Positions 8,894 through 17,300 of a stretch of DNA of 64,000 bases are shown in pieces (the first letter of the stretch is position 1; each line of letters opens with the position of its first letter). Source of the DNA: Erythrobacter aureus (GTDB lineage Bacteria; Pseudomonadota; Alphaproteobacteria; Sphingomonadales; Sphingomonadaceae); assembly GCF_003355455.1 (NCBI RefSeq), contig NZ_CP031357.1, positions 970,501 through 1,034,500 of the forward strand, in the 5' to 3' direction. A program made the translations under genes and the position numbers. The notes beneath the pieces were generated by a model, which ran no database searches, was not told the DNA's origin, and was given only the letters and a program-made list of their open reading frames with translations.

Positions 8894-9654
8894 CGACCCT
8901 TCTCCTCGGCCAATTCTTCCAGGGGCGCAGCGCTATCGAAATCGACCAGCGTGCCGAGCATCTGAAGATAGGCGATCAGCGCGTCCATTTCGGTCAGGCG
9001 ATCGGGATCGCCGTCGAAATCGCGAATCAGCGCCTTGGGATAGCGCTCGGCCAGATCGCCCGGATCGGCATTGGGATCGGCCTGCGCCAGCATGTCGGCC
9101 TCGGCCTGTTCGATATCGTCGTCGCCATAGGGCACACCGACACGGCGCAGCGCGGTCAGCGTGGCGGTCGGATCGCCGATCTCGAGATCGGTTTCCTTGA
9201 GGAAGCCATATTGCGGCATCACGCTTTCGGGCACGACGCTTTGCGGGTTTTCGAGATGCTGAACGTGCCATTCGTCCGAATAGCGGCCACCCACGCGTGC
9301 AAGATCAGGCCCGGTACGCTTGGAACCCCACTGGAACGGGTGGTCGTACATGCTTTCCGCCGCGAGGCTGTAATGGCCGTAGCGTTCCACCTCGTCGCGG
9401 AACGGACGGACCATCTGGCTGTGACAGGTATAGCAACCTTCACGGATATAGATGTCGCGCCCGGCCTGTTCGAGCGGGGTATAGGGGCGCACGCCCTCCA
9501 CTTCCTCGATCGTGTTCTCGAGATAGAACAGCGGCGTGATCTGGACGAGGCCGCCGATGGAGACGGTAATGAACGTCGCCACGGCCAGCAGGGTGATGTT
9601 GCGTTCGAGCCGTTTGTGGCCCTTGACGGTTTCTTCGACGACGGGGTCTGACAT
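8890..9654 (-). CDS. ccoO: cbb3 cytochrome c oxidase monoheme subunit II
   Basis: A 254-residue membrane-anchored monoheme cytochrome c. One N-terminal helix (about residues 22-42) is followed by the heme motif CYTCH in a GCYTCHSQMVRPFRDE context that is diagnostic for CcoO. YGHYSLAAES and HPFQWGSKRTGPDLARVG match the conserved body. It lies 12 bases after ccoN and overlaps ccoQ by 4. Confidence 0.97.
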   Translation of the reverse strand: MSDPVVEETVKGHKRLERNITLLAVATFITVSIGGLVQITPLFYLENTIEEVEGVRPYTPLEQAGRDIYIREGCYTCHSQMVRPFRDEVERYGHYSLAAESMYDHPFQWGSKRTGPDLARVGGRYSDEWHVQHLENPQSVVPESVMPQYGFLKETDLEIGDPTATLTALRRVGVPYGDDDIEQAEADMLAQADPNADPGDLAERYPKALIRDFDGDPDRLTEMDALIAYLQMLGTLVDFDSAAPLEELAEEKGR

Positions 9655-9666
9655 GGTCGTGCGATC

Positions 9667-11343
9667 CTATTCGGCCGGAACGGCTTCGGGGCGGGGCTGG
9701 ACGATGGGGCGGTCGGCCTGCGGGTCGTAGGCTGCATCGCGGAGCGGTGCTTCTTCCCGCTGCTTCCCGGCGAGGGTCATCCAGATATTGTAGCTCATGA
9801 TGATCGCGCCGCTGAGATACATCAGTCCGCCGGCCATGCGCATCACATACATCGGGAACATGGCGGCGACACTGTCGGCGAACGACCAAACAAGGTAGCC
9901 GTCAGGCCCGTATTCGCGCCACATGAGGCCCTGCATGATGCCGGCGACCCACATGCTGGAGGCATAGAAAACGATGCCGAGCGTCGCGAGCCAGAAGTGC
10001 CAGTTGATCATGCGCAGCGAATACATCCGCCCACGCTTCCACAGACGCGGGACCAGGAAGTAGACGCAGGCGAAGGTAATCATGCCGTTCCAGCCCAGGG
10101 CGCCGGAGTGGACGTGGCCGATGGTCCAGTCGGTATAGTGCGACAAGCTGTTGACGCTCTTGATCGACAGCATCGGCCCTTCGAAGGTGCTCATGCCGTA
10201 GAAGGCCAGCGCCATCACCATCATGCGAATGATCGGGTCGGTGCGGACCTTGTCCCATGCCCCGTTCAGGGTCATCAGGCCGTTGATCATACCGCCCCAG
10301 CTCGGCATCCACAGCATGACCGAGAAGACCATGCCCAGCGTCTGCGCCCAGTCGGGCAGCGCGGTGTAGTGGAGGTGGTGCGGGCCTGCCCAGATGTAGA
10401 GGAAGATCAGCGACCAGAAGTGGATGATCGACAGGCGATAGCTGTAAACCGGGCGTTCGGCCTGCTTGGGGACGAAGTAATACATCATCGCCAGGAAGCC
10501 CGCGGTCAGGAAGAAACCGACCGCGTTATGGCCGTACCACCACTGGGTCAGCGCGTCCTGGACACCGGCGAAGGCCGAATAGCTCTTGGCGCCCAGCAGG
10601 CTCACCGGCATCGCCAGATTGTTGACGATGTGGAGCATGGCGATCGTCACGATGAAGGCGAGGTAGAACCAGTTGGCCACGTAGATGTGCGGTTCCTTGC
10701 GCTTCGCAAGCGTACCGACGAAAACGATGAAATAGGCCACCCAGACGATCGTCAGCCACAGATCGACATACCATTCGGGTTCGGCATATTCGCGGGACTG
10801 GGTGATGCCGAGCAGATAGCCGGTGGCGGCCAGCACGATGAACAGCTGATACCCCCAGAACACGAAGCGCGCGAGACCCGGAAAGGCGAGCTGCGTGCGG
10901 CAGGTGCGCTGGACGACGTAGAAACTGGTCGCCAGCAGCGCATTGCCGCCGAAGGCGAAGATCACCGCGCTGGTGTGTAACGGACGGACGCGACCGAAAT
11001 TGAGATAGGGTTCGAAATTGAGCTGCGGGAAAGCAAGCTGCGCGGCGATGAAAACACCGGCGAGCAGCCCGGCGAGACCCCAGAACATGGTCGCGATCAC
11101 GCCCCAGCGAATCACGTCGTCGTCATAGCGGGACGGGCCATCGGGCATCTTGAAGAAGCCCTGCGCCTTGCCCATCGGATCGAAGCGCGACGCGCTCATC
11201 CAGATCATCGCAAAGGCGACGATGGCGATTATCGTGGCATGCGCGGCAAAACCGGCGTCAGCGGCCGCTACCGCCGACGCGATGGCCGCAAGCATGATTA
11301 TGAACCATAGGCCAATCCGGCCCAGTGCGGCTTCAGCGTGCAT
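9667..11343 (-). CDS. ccoN: cbb3 cytochrome c oxidase catalytic subunit I
   Basis: The 558-residue catalytic heme-copper subunit, with about twelve or more membrane helices. Conserved histidine segments are visible: HTSAVIFAFGGNAL (heme b region), WWYGHNAVGFFLTAGFLAM, GPHHLHYTALPDW with the paired histidines, and IGHVHSGALGWNGM. The enzyme reduces oxygen with high affinity and pumps protons, supporting growth at low oxygen. It is the first gene of the operon; a perfect FNR box lies 60 bases before its ATG. Confidence 0.97.
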   Translation of the reverse strand: MHAEAALGRIGLWFIIMLAAIASAVAAADAGFAAHATIIAIVAFAMIWMSASRFDPMGKAQGFFKMPDGPSRYDDDVIRWGVIATMFWGLAGLLAGVFIAAQLAFPQLNFEPYLNFGRVRPLHTSAVIFAFGGNALLATSFYVVQRTCRTQLAFPGLARFVFWGYQLFIVLAATGYLLGITQSREYAEPEWYVDLWLTIVWVAYFIVFVGTLAKRKEPHIYVANWFYLAFIVTIAMLHIVNNLAMPVSLLGAKSYSAFAGVQDALTQWWYGHNAVGFFLTAGFLAMMYYFVPKQAERPVYSYRLSIIHFWSLIFLYIWAGPHHLHYTALPDWAQTLGMVFSVMLWMPSWGGMINGLMTLNGAWDKVRTDPIIRMMVMALAFYGMSTFEGPMLSIKSVNSLSHYTDWTIGHVHSGALGWNGMITFACVYFLVPRLWKRGRMYSLRMINWHFWLATLGIVFYASSMWVAGIMQGLMWREYGPDGYLVWSFADSVAAMFPMYVMRMAGGLMYLSGAIIMSYNIWMTLAGKQREEAPLRDAAYDPQADRPIVQPRPEAVPAE

Positions 11344-11395
11344 AAGGGTCTCCGTCCGTTCAAGAGCGGCCTAGGCCGCCACCTCGGCAGTCGCA

Positions 11396-11409
11396 TTGAT
11401 CTGGATCAA
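11396..11409 (-). promoter_or_regulatory. FNR box before ccoN
   Basis: A perfect TTGAT-CTGG-ATCAA palindrome in the 80-base gap between the CRP/FNR gene and ccoN, centred 59.5 bases upstream of the ccoN ATG. At the usual class II spacing transcription would start near 11361, leaving a short leader. It most likely makes the whole cco operon respond to oxygen. Confidence 0.85.
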
Positions 11410-11423
11410 TTTGGTGAAAGAAT

Positions 11424-12125
11424 TCATGCTGCATCACGCAGATAGCCGGCGCGCGCCTTCAGCATTTCCATCTCGCGCAGAACGATACCCGATCGCCCCG
11501 TTGTCTCGATCACGCCTGCCTCGCGCAGCAGGCTGAGCTGGCGGCTCACCGTTTCGATCGTCAGGCCGAGACTTTCCGCGATATCGCGGCGCGACATCGG
11601 CAATTCGAGAAGGACCGTTCCGTCCTGTTCCATGCCGATTCGCTCGCTCATCGCCAGAAGGAAAACCGCGACTCGTTCCGCGGCAGTCTTGCGGCCGAGG
11701 GCGATCGTCTTTTCGCGGCAACGCCGCAAGGAGCCGGTCGTATTGTCGAGCAGGTGGCGCAAAATCCCCGCTTCGCTTGCCGCGAGATCGAGAAAGTCGT
11801 CCGCCGGGAAGGTCAGGAGGCTGCAATCGCGCAAGGCGCATACCGAATAGGAATAATTGTCCTGTTCGGGCACCGAAAACACCTCGCCACCGAAATGAAA
11901 GGCGACGATCTGGTCGCGCGCCTCGGAAGCGTGGGCAACCAGCTTGGTTGCCCCCTGGCCGACAAATATGAGTTGCGAGGAATTTCCGTCAAAATCGAGC
12001 GAGCGGTCCTTTTCCAGCGCGACCTGCCGGGCCAGCGCCTGAAAACGGAGATGCGCCGCGTCGGACAGGTCCGGCGACAGGATCTTCAAGGCAAAGCTTT
12101 CGAAGGCTTCGGGGAAACTCGTCAT
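11424..12125 (-). CDS. CRP/FNR family transcriptional regulator (FNR/FixK-like)
   Basis: A 233-residue regulator: a cyclic-nucleotide-type beta barrel (about residues 25-110), a long dimer helix, and a helix-turn-helix near 176-205. The recognition helix has Glu191, Ser194 and Arg195 (ETVSR), the FNR pattern that reads TTGAT half-sites. Only Cys96, Cys101 and Cys136 occur in the protein, and no N-terminal Cys cluster is present with the ATG at 12125, so an E. coli-type 4Fe-4S switch is not evident. Codons for CERC sit in frame just before this ATG, but no good start precedes them. A perfect FNR box is centred 41.5 bases upstream, suggesting autoregulation. The ORF stays open to 12890, but that part is antisense to ompW. 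Confidence 0.88.
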   Translation of the reverse strand: MTSFPEAFESFALKILSPDLSDAAHLRFQALARQVALEKDRSLDFDGNSSQLIFVGQGATKLVAHASEARDQIVAFHFGGEVFSVPEQDNYSYSVCALRDCSLLTFPADDFLDLAASEAGILRHLLDNTTGSLRRCREKTIALGRKTAAERVAVFLLAMSERIGMEQDGTVLLELPMSRRDIAESLGLTIETVSRQLSLLREAGVIETTGRSGIVLREMEMLKARAGYLRDAA

Positions 12126-12159
12126 GCCGCATCTCTCGCAATTCGCGACCTGCAAATCT

Positions 12160-12173
12160 TTGATCGAGATCAA
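12160..12173. promoter_or_regulatory. FNR box between the fnr-type gene and ompW
   Basis: A perfect TTGAT-CGAG-ATCAA palindrome. It lies 35 bases before the regulator gene (centre at -41.5 from its ATG) and about 100 bases before the divergent ompW gene. It could serve both genes; OmpW is FNR-controlled in enteric bacteria. No good -10 element is placed for a class II promoter toward the regulator, so repression there is possible. Confidence 0.8.
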
Positions 12174-12269
12174 TGAAGGCCGAATATTCGGTCTCCAAAC
12201 AGGGGGCAAGCGTTGCAACCATACTGAGTCGCACGGGGCGACCGCTGCAGCGCCATGAGGACAAAGACA

Positions 12270-12938
12270 ATGAAGAAGCTGCTTGCAGCCGCTCTCGCCG
12301 GTGTAGCGATGATTGCCGCCCCCGCTCAGGCGCAGGACAATGACGGCAAGGTCCAGGTCAAGGTGCTGGGCACCTATGTGGCACCCGATGGCGAGATCAC
12401 CGATCTGCGCACGGATATCGTCGGCCTCCCGGCAGGAACGCAAACCGAGGCAAACGACAACTTCGTGCCCACGCTGGCCATCGAATATTTCGTCAGCCCG
12501 AACATCTCGATCGAGACGATCTGCTGTGTCACCCAGCACGATGTCGATGCCGTGTCCGGCCTTCCCGGTGCCGAACTGGTTTCCGATGCCAAGCTGATCC
12601 CGGCGACTTTCACCGCGAAGTATCACTTCGACGTAGGCGGCGCGAAGCCTTATCTCGGTGCGGGCGCGACCTACTTCTGGTGGATCGATGTCGAGCCGGG
12701 TGCGGCAACTATCCCGCTGGGTGTCACCGAAACCACTCTGTCGGATGAATTCGGCTTCGTTCTCCAGGCGGGTATCGACGTGCCGATCAACGATAGCGGC
12801 CTCGGCTTCACCCTCGATGCGAAGCGCTATTTCGTCGACACCACGGCCCGCTGGTATGCCGGCAATACGCTGGCCATCGAGACCGAACACAAGCTCGATC
12901 CCTGGGTCCTGAGCGCAGGCTTCGCCTACCGCTTCTGA
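12270..12938 (+). CDS. ompW: OmpW family outer membrane beta-barrel protein
   Basis: A 222-residue protein with a clear signal peptide (MKKLLAAALAG, ending APAQAQ). The mature sequence has alternating strands, a KVLGTYVAPDGE start and a terminal YRF typical of outer membrane barrels, and fits the eight-stranded OmpW family. I use the ATG at 12270, with AGGA upstream, rather than an ATG five codons earlier. OmpW is usually a small hydrophobic channel that responds to oxygen and iron. The FNR box at 12160 supports oxygen control, and a hairpin terminator follows. Confidence 0.88.
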   Translation: MKKLLAAALAGVAMIAAPAQAQDNDGKVQVKVLGTYVAPDGEITDLRTDIVGLPAGTQTEANDNFVPTLAIEYFVSPNISIETICCVTQHDVDAVSGLPGAELVSDAKLIPATFTAKYHFDVGGAKPYLGAGATYFWWIDVEPGAATIPLGVTETTLSDEFGFVLQAGIDVPINDSGLGFTLDAKRYFVDTTARWYAGNTLAIETEHKLDPWVLSAGFAYRF

Positions 12939-12961
12939 TCGCAGCGATGCGCGAATGAAAG

Positions 12962-12996
12962 GCGACCTCCGGCGGATAGGCCGGGGGTCGCTTTTT
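12962..12996 (+). terminator. Rho-independent terminator after ompW
   Basis: A GC-rich hairpin with GCGACC paired to GGTCGC and an inner CCGGC/GCCGG stem, followed by TTTTT. It sits 24 bases after the ompW stop. Confidence 0.85.
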
Positions 12997-13049
12997 ATGT
13001 CCTGCCCATTGACCTGGCGCGCCCCTCAAGCCAATGGCGCCACCACCAT

Positions 13050-13123
13050 GCGGGTGTAGCTCAATGGTAGAGCAGCAGCTTCCCAAGCTGACGACGAGGG
13101 TTCGATTCCCTTCACCCGCTCCA
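13050..13123 (+). tRNA. tRNA-Gly (anticodon CCC)
   Basis: A complete cloverleaf. The acceptor GCGGGTG pairs with CACCCGC, the D-arm is GCTCAATGGTAGAGC, the anticodon loop TTCCCAA has CCC at positions 34-36, and the T-arm is GAGGG-TTCGATT-CCCTT. Discriminator T and an encoded CCA follow. It reads the glycine codon GGG. Confidence 0.95.
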
Positions 13124-13158
13124 ATCGTGCCGTTGCTTTCGATCGCTAGCGGGGGGCT

Positions 13159-14211
13159 ATGCGCGACAGGATCGATACCTTCTACATGGCCGATCTCTAT
13201 GGCGAGCTGCAGCTTTCGCCGAAGGCGGAGCGTCGCAGCTGGCATGCGCCCGTCCCCGGCTTGCTGCTGGTTACAATCGCCGCGTTGGCGGCCTTGTGGC
13301 TGAGCGACCATTATGGCGCGCCGCAGATCCTGCTGGGGCTTCTGCTCGGCTTTGCCCTGAACTTCGCAAGTGCCGACGAGCGGCTGAGGCCCGGGCTCGA
13401 CATGGCTTCGCAGACTTTGCTGCGCTTCGGGATCGTCCTGCTGGGCCTGCGGGTCACCTTCGGCGAGATCGCCGCGCTGGGGCTGATTCCCTTCCTGGGC
13501 CTCGTGGCGATCATGGCGGCGGTGATCGGGACCGGGATGGTTGCGGCGCGCTGTGCCCGGCTCGATCTCCGGTTCGGGCTTCTCGCGGGCGGGGCCACGG
13601 CCATTTGCGGGGTCTCGGCAGCACTCGCGCTGTGGAGCGTCATCGGATCGAAAAGGGTGAGCCAGGAAGGTTTCGCCATCACCGTGCTCGGCGTCACGCT
13701 GGCCAGCGCGCTCGCTTTGGCGACCTATCCCGCGCTCGCCGCCATGCTCGGATTGACCGATACACAAGCCGGGTTTCTCGTCGGTGCCTCGATCCACGAC
13801 GTGGCGCAGGCCATCGGCGGTGGTTTCGCGGTATCCGACAAGGCGGGAGAGGTGGCGACGGTGGTGAAACTGTCGCGCGTCACGCTGCTGGTCCCGCTGC
13901 TGCTGCTTGTCGCCCTGTTTCTCGGGCGGCAGGGCGGGGGTAACCGGTTCTCGCTGCGGCAGGGCGTGCCCTGGTTCATCGCGGCTTTCGTGGCCGTGGT
14001 CGCGCTCAACAGCTTCGTCCAAATTCCCGCTGCGGTGGGGCAGGCCGGAGCCTCGGCGGCGGGTTTCTTCCTGCTGCTGGCGGTGACCGCCGCCGCCATC
14101 AAAGCCGATCTTTCCGGCATTCTGTCGCATGGCTGGAAAGCCTTCGTGCCGGTCGCGGCGTCCACCTTGACTGCCTTCGCCCTCGCGCTCAGCGTCGCGT
14201 GGGCGCTCTGA
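13159..14211 (+). CDS. YeiH/UPF0324 family putative sulfate exporter
   Basis: A 350-residue membrane protein with about ten helices. Glycine-rich repeats near residues 80-90 (LLRFGIVLLGLRVTFGEI) and the AGGATAICGVSAALA and VGASIHDVAQAIGGGF segments are characteristic of the YeiH family. Members are annotated as sulfate exporters on limited evidence, so substrate is uncertain. The ATG at 13159 follows a GGGGGG stretch. It begins 35 bases after the tRNA and may share its transcript. Confidence 0.85.
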   Translation: MRDRIDTFYMADLYGELQLSPKAERRSWHAPVPGLLLVTIAALAALWLSDHYGAPQILLGLLLGFALNFASADERLRPGLDMASQTLLRFGIVLLGLRVTFGEIAALGLIPFLGLVAIMAAVIGTGMVAARCARLDLRFGLLAGGATAICGVSAALALWSVIGSKRVSQEGFAITVLGVTLASALALATYPALAAMLGLTDTQAGFLVGASIHDVAQAIGGGFAVSDKAGEVATVVKLSRVTLLVPLLLLVALFLGRQGGGNRFSLRQGVPWFIAAFVAVVALNSFVQIPAAVGQAGASAAGFFLLLAVTAAAIKADLSGILSHGWKAFVPVAASTLTAFALALSVAWAL

Positions 14212-14233
14212 TCAATCTACAGGACCATCTGCC

Positions 14234-14485
14234 ATGTCGATCTTTACCGACCACCCGCATTCGATCGGCGAGAGCTATTTCGAGCATTTCGTCAGCGCAT
14301 CGCGCTTCGGCGCGAGATTGATCGGCGCCGGCCTCGCCTGCATCGTCCACGGGGTGTTCCCCTTCTGGTGCAAGACAACCGGCAGCAAGGCGGTCAGGCA
14401 ATTGTCGGCCGAGATGATTCACGGTCGCGAGAAGTTCGGCCCCGGCGACCGGCGTCAGGGCGAACAGCGCGACTGGTGCATCTAG
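14234..14485 (+). CDS. DUF6356 family small protein
   Basis: An 83-residue protein beginning MSIFTDHPHSIGESYFEH, with one hydrophobic segment (about residues 29-47, containing HGVFPFWC) and a polar C-terminus. Small proteins of this type are common in sphingomonads and I place it in DUF6356; the function is unknown. It starts 22 bases after the YeiH-type gene, so the two are probably co-transcribed. A 44-base tandem repeat follows its stop. Confidence 0.75.
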   Translation: MSIFTDHPHSIGESYFEHFVSASRFGARLIGAGLACIVHGVFPFWCKTTGSKAVRQLSAEMIHGREKFGPGDRRQGEQRDWCI

Positions 14486-14496
14486 CGGTCATCGAT

Positions 14497-14616
14497 GCGC
14501 TACCGCTTCGTTACTTGAGCGCGGGCGCTGGTTTTTCGACGCGCTATCGCTTCGCTACTTGAGCGCGGGCGTTGGTTTTTCGACGCGCTACCGCTTCGCT
14601 ACTTGAGCGCGGGCTC
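14497..14616. repeat. 44-bp tandem repeat, 2.7 copies
   Basis: Three copies begin at 14497, 14541 and 14585 with a strict 44-base period; the last is truncated at the stop codon of the SDR gene. Each copy contains GCGCT ... GAGCGC, able to pair, and the first two end in a GGTTTTTCGA tract. Copies differ by only a few bases. The array fills the gap between two convergent genes and could act as a bidirectional terminator. Confidence 0.85.
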
Positions 14617-15410
14617 TATTTCGGCGGCATCCGGATGGCACCATCCAGCCGGAACTGGTGGCCGTTAATGTAGCTGTTGCGCGCGATTTCGCAGATGAGG
14701 GAGGCGAATTCCTCGGGGTGGCCCAGCCGCTTGGGGAAGGGGACGGAGGCGTTGAGCTGATCCCACATCTGCGGGTTGCGATCCTTCATGCCCAGCATCA
14801 ACGGAGTGGCGAAAATGCCCGGCATGACCGAATTCACGCGGATGCCGATGTCCATGAGATCGCGCGCCATGGGCAGAACGAGCCCGTTTACCCCCGCCTT
14901 GCAGCTCCCGTAAATGACCTGCCCGATCTGCCCGTCCTGCGCCGCCACGCTGGCGGTAAGCGTGATGCAGCCGCGTTCGCCGTCTTCGTTGAGCGGTTCG
15001 GCATTGGCCATGCCGAGCGCCGAGTGGCTGGCGACGCGATAGGATGAGACGAGAATCCCTTCCGCGCCGAAAGCGTAATCCTCCGTCGCCAGGCGTTTGT
15101 AGCGCCCGCTTTCCTTGTCCCAGCCCAGCGTTTTCCCGCGGCGACTGGTCATTGCGCAATGGACTGTCACGCGCTCCTGCCCATGCGCGGCGCGGGCTTT
15201 GTCGAACCCGGCGACCACCGATTGTTCCTGGGTAATGTCGACTCGCGCGAATGTGCCGCCAATGGCCTTTGCATGGGCTTCGCCCGCCTCTTCGTCGATG
15301 TCGAAAATCGTGACCTTGAGGCCCGCCTGGGCCAGCGCTTCGGCGCTCGCCCTGCCCAGACCCGATGCGCCCCCGGTGACCACCGCAGCCATGCCGTGCG
15401 TGAGTTCCAT
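14616..15410 (-). CDS. Short-chain dehydrogenase/reductase
   Basis: A 264-residue classical SDR. The N-terminal Rossmann motif TGGASGLG binds NAD(P), with a following Asp in FDID that favours NAD, and the catalytic YGSCK carries Tyr and Lys. The protein resembles type II 3-hydroxyacyl-CoA dehydrogenases; substrate is not certain. I start at 15410 (MELTHG), preceded by GGAGAACGG, not at the ORF limit 28 codons upstream. Its 3' end abuts the tandem repeat. Confidence 0.85.
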   Translation of the reverse strand: MELTHGMAAVVTGGASGLGRASAEALAQAGLKVTIFDIDEEAGEAHAKAIGGTFARVDITQEQSVVAGFDKARAAHGQERVTVHCAMTSRRGKTLGWDKESGRYKRLATEDYAFGAEGILVSSYRVASHSALGMANAEPLNEDGERGCITLTASVAAQDGQIGQVIYGSCKAGVNGLVLPMARDLMDIGIRVNSVMPGIFATPLMLGMKDRNPQMWDQLNASVPFPKRLGHPEEFASLICEIARNSYINGHQFRLDGAIRMPPK

Positions 15411-15487
15411 ATCCGTTCTCCCCTGTGTTTCTCGCGCCAGCGTGCTATCGCAGACACCCGGGCATGAGAAGGGGAACCGGTCGCACC

Positions 15488-16051
15488 ATGACATCGCTAT
15501 TGTTCGCCATGGTCGCCAGCTTTCTTGCCGCCACCGGTGCGCGCGACCAATTGCTCGTCGCGCGCCTGTCGGCCGCGCTCGACCCTTCGACGGGCCTGCT
15601 CGCCATTGCTCTGGCCAGTTCCGCGATCACGGCGGGTATAGCTGCATGGTTCGGCGCACGGCTGGCGGAAACAATGTCCGAGAATGCAGCGACCATGTTC
15701 GTGGCGATTGCCTTGCTGCTGGCCGCGTTCGAATGTGCCTGGCCGAACCGGGAAAAGACACCAAAGGAGCCCACACGCTCGCTCGGCGCCATCGCCATCG
15801 TGCTGTTCGCGCGGCAACTGACCGATGCCTCGCGCTTCCTCATTGCAGCTTTCGCGGTCGTCTTCGCGTCATGGCCATTGGCGGGGTTCGGCGGCGCGCT
15901 TGGCGGCGGGGCGGCGGTTGCGATCGGCTGGGCCATGAATTCGGCATTGGAACAGCGGCTACCATTGCGGGCTATCCGGATCGGCCTGGCGCTGGCGCTG
16001 TTCGTGCTTGCGTCGATTACCGGGCTGACCGCGCGGGGAATAATCGTCTAA
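15488..16051 (+). CDS. TMEM165/GDT1 (UPF0016)-like membrane protein, divergent
   Basis: A 187-residue protein with about six hydrophobic helices in two similar halves. The first half has ATGARDQLL and the second ARQLTDASRF. These sit where UPF0016 proteins carry two copies of the ExGDKT(Q) motif for Mn/Ca transport, but the leading acidic residue and Gly-Asp-Lys core are not preserved. It is a distant or altered member, and transport of cations is not assured. The start is chosen at MTSLLFAM; the longer ORF start would extend into the SDR promoter. The SDR gene is divergent. Confidence 0.6.
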   Translation: MTSLLFAMVASFLAATGARDQLLVARLSAALDPSTGLLAIALASSAITAGIAAWFGARLAETMSENAATMFVAIALLLAAFECAWPNREKTPKEPTRSLGAIAIVLFARQLTDASRFLIAAFAVVFASWPLAGFGGALGGGAAVAIGWAMNSALEQRLPLRAIRIGLALALFVLASITGLTARGIIV

Positions 16052-16142
16052 ATCGATTACTGCGACTGCTATAATCGGGAAACTTAACCGCGCGGTGTCC
16101 GTTAGTGTGTTGAGAAACCAAATAACAGAAAGGGGTAATTTC

Positions 16143-16604
16143 ATGGCTGAAGTCGGAGACAATTCGAAAGCCGGTCTGGTCGGCGCACTCAATGGCGCCC
16201 TGGCGGATACGGTGGCACTTTATTTCAAGACGAAAAACTTTCACTGGCACGTGGCCGGGCCGCGATTCCGCGATCTGCATGTGCTGTTCGACGAGCAGGC
16301 GGCGCAACTGATCGGGATGGTCGACGATCTCGGGGAGCGCGTCCGCAAGAACGACGAATTCACCCTCACTTCGATCGGGAGCGTCCAGAAACAGACGCGG
16401 ATCGAGGATCAGGACGATGTGACACTCGCGGCCGATGCGATGGTTGTCGAACTGCGTGACGACAATAAGAAGCTGCATCGGCGTCTGGGCGAGGTAAAGG
16501 AAGCGGCCGAAGAGGCGGGCGACAACGCCACCAGCGGCATTGTCGATGACTGGATCGACCAGTGCGAGGAACGCATTTGGTTCCTCAACCAGACCAGCAA
16601 ATAA
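16143..16604 (+). CDS. dps: Dps family ferritin-like DNA-protection protein
   Basis: A 153-residue Dps-type protein that stores iron in a dodecamer and protects DNA from peroxide. The ferroxidase signature KNFHWHVAGPRFRDLHVLFDEQ includes the conserved His and the downstream Asp/Glu ligands. The start is the ATG at 16143 after AAAGGGG; the longer reading frame has no support. It is free-standing, with about 90 bases before it. Confidence 0.9.
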   Translation: MAEVGDNSKAGLVGALNGALADTVALYFKTKNFHWHVAGPRFRDLHVLFDEQAAQLIGMVDDLGERVRKNDEFTLTSIGSVQKQTRIEDQDDVTLAADAMVVELRDDNKKLHRRLGEVKEAAEEAGDNATSGIVDDWIDQCEERIWFLNQTSK

Positions 16605-16679
16605 ACCCATCGCCATGCGAATGCGCATCGGGGCCGCCTTTCCCCTTGGGGATGGGCGGCCTTGGTGTATCAGGTGGCA

Positions 16680-17300
16680 ATGGAAAACGTCACTATCGTC
16701 GAGGGATCCAGCGACAGCGCGATTGCGGACTGGCTGGCAGTGCAACTGGGCCGGGCGCTCGACGCTGGCGAGGGCTTGATTCCGATTACCGTGCCAGGTG
16801 GCTCCACGCCTTTCCCAATCATGGAAGCTTTGCTGGAGCACGATCTCGACTGGACCAGGCTGGTCGTCTGGCCTGGCGATGACCGCATGGTGCCCGAAGA
16901 TCACGTGGCCTCCAACACAGGCAAGTTGCGGGATATGTTCGAACCGGCCGGCGCCGAAGTGGTCACGCTGACCGAGACCCTACCGGTGCCGCATTTCGCG
17001 CTCGCCTGGCTGGGAATGGGGGCCGATGGACACATTGCTTCGCTTTTCCCCAACACCGATCCCCAGATAGGCGAGCCGCGCAAGGTTGTGCGTCTTACCC
17101 CGGATCCGCTGCCTGAGGAGGCGCCGTTCGACCGGATCAGCCTGACGATCCCGGCGCTGCTCGCGAGCGATGGGATCGTGTTCGTCATCCGTGGGGATGA
17201 GAAACGGGCGGTGTTCGATCAGGCAGTTGCGGGAAAATCCGATCTCCCGGTTGCGCGGTTGCTGGCTGCGGCTAGACAACCGGTAACATGTTTCATCTGA
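16680..17300 (+). CDS. pgl: 6-phosphogluconolactonase
   Basis: Hydrolyses 6-phosphogluconolactone in the oxidative pentose phosphate or Entner-Doudoroff route. Motifs are PGGSTP, PGDDRMVPEDHVASN and LGMGADGHIASLFP. With the ATG at 16680 it has 206 residues, slightly short for the family; in-frame TTG (16662) and GTG (16665) starts would add only six or fewer residues. zwf and edd are not in this window. The 3' end overlaps the NUDIX gene by 13 bases. Confidence 0.88.
   Translation: MENVTIVEGSSDSAIADWLAVQLGRALDAGEGLIPITVPGGSTPFPIMEALLEHDLDWTRLVVWPGDDRMVPEDHVASNTGKLRDMFEPAGAEVVTLTETLPVPHFALAWLGMGADGHIASLFPNTDPQIGEPRKVVRLTPDPLPEEAPFDRISLTIPALLASDGIVFVIRGDEKRAVFDQAVAGKSDLPVARLLAAARQPVTCFI

Noticed and set aside
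12126..12890. Open frame extending the CRP/FNR gene upstream to a 488-residue protein
   Set aside because: It lies antisense to ompW, would swallow the FNR box and the ompW start, and its sequence has no CRP-family features; the ATG at 12125 gives a normal length.
14497..14616. Possible CRISPR array
   Set aside because: Repeats are directly adjacent with no variable spacers between identical units, and no cas gene is present.
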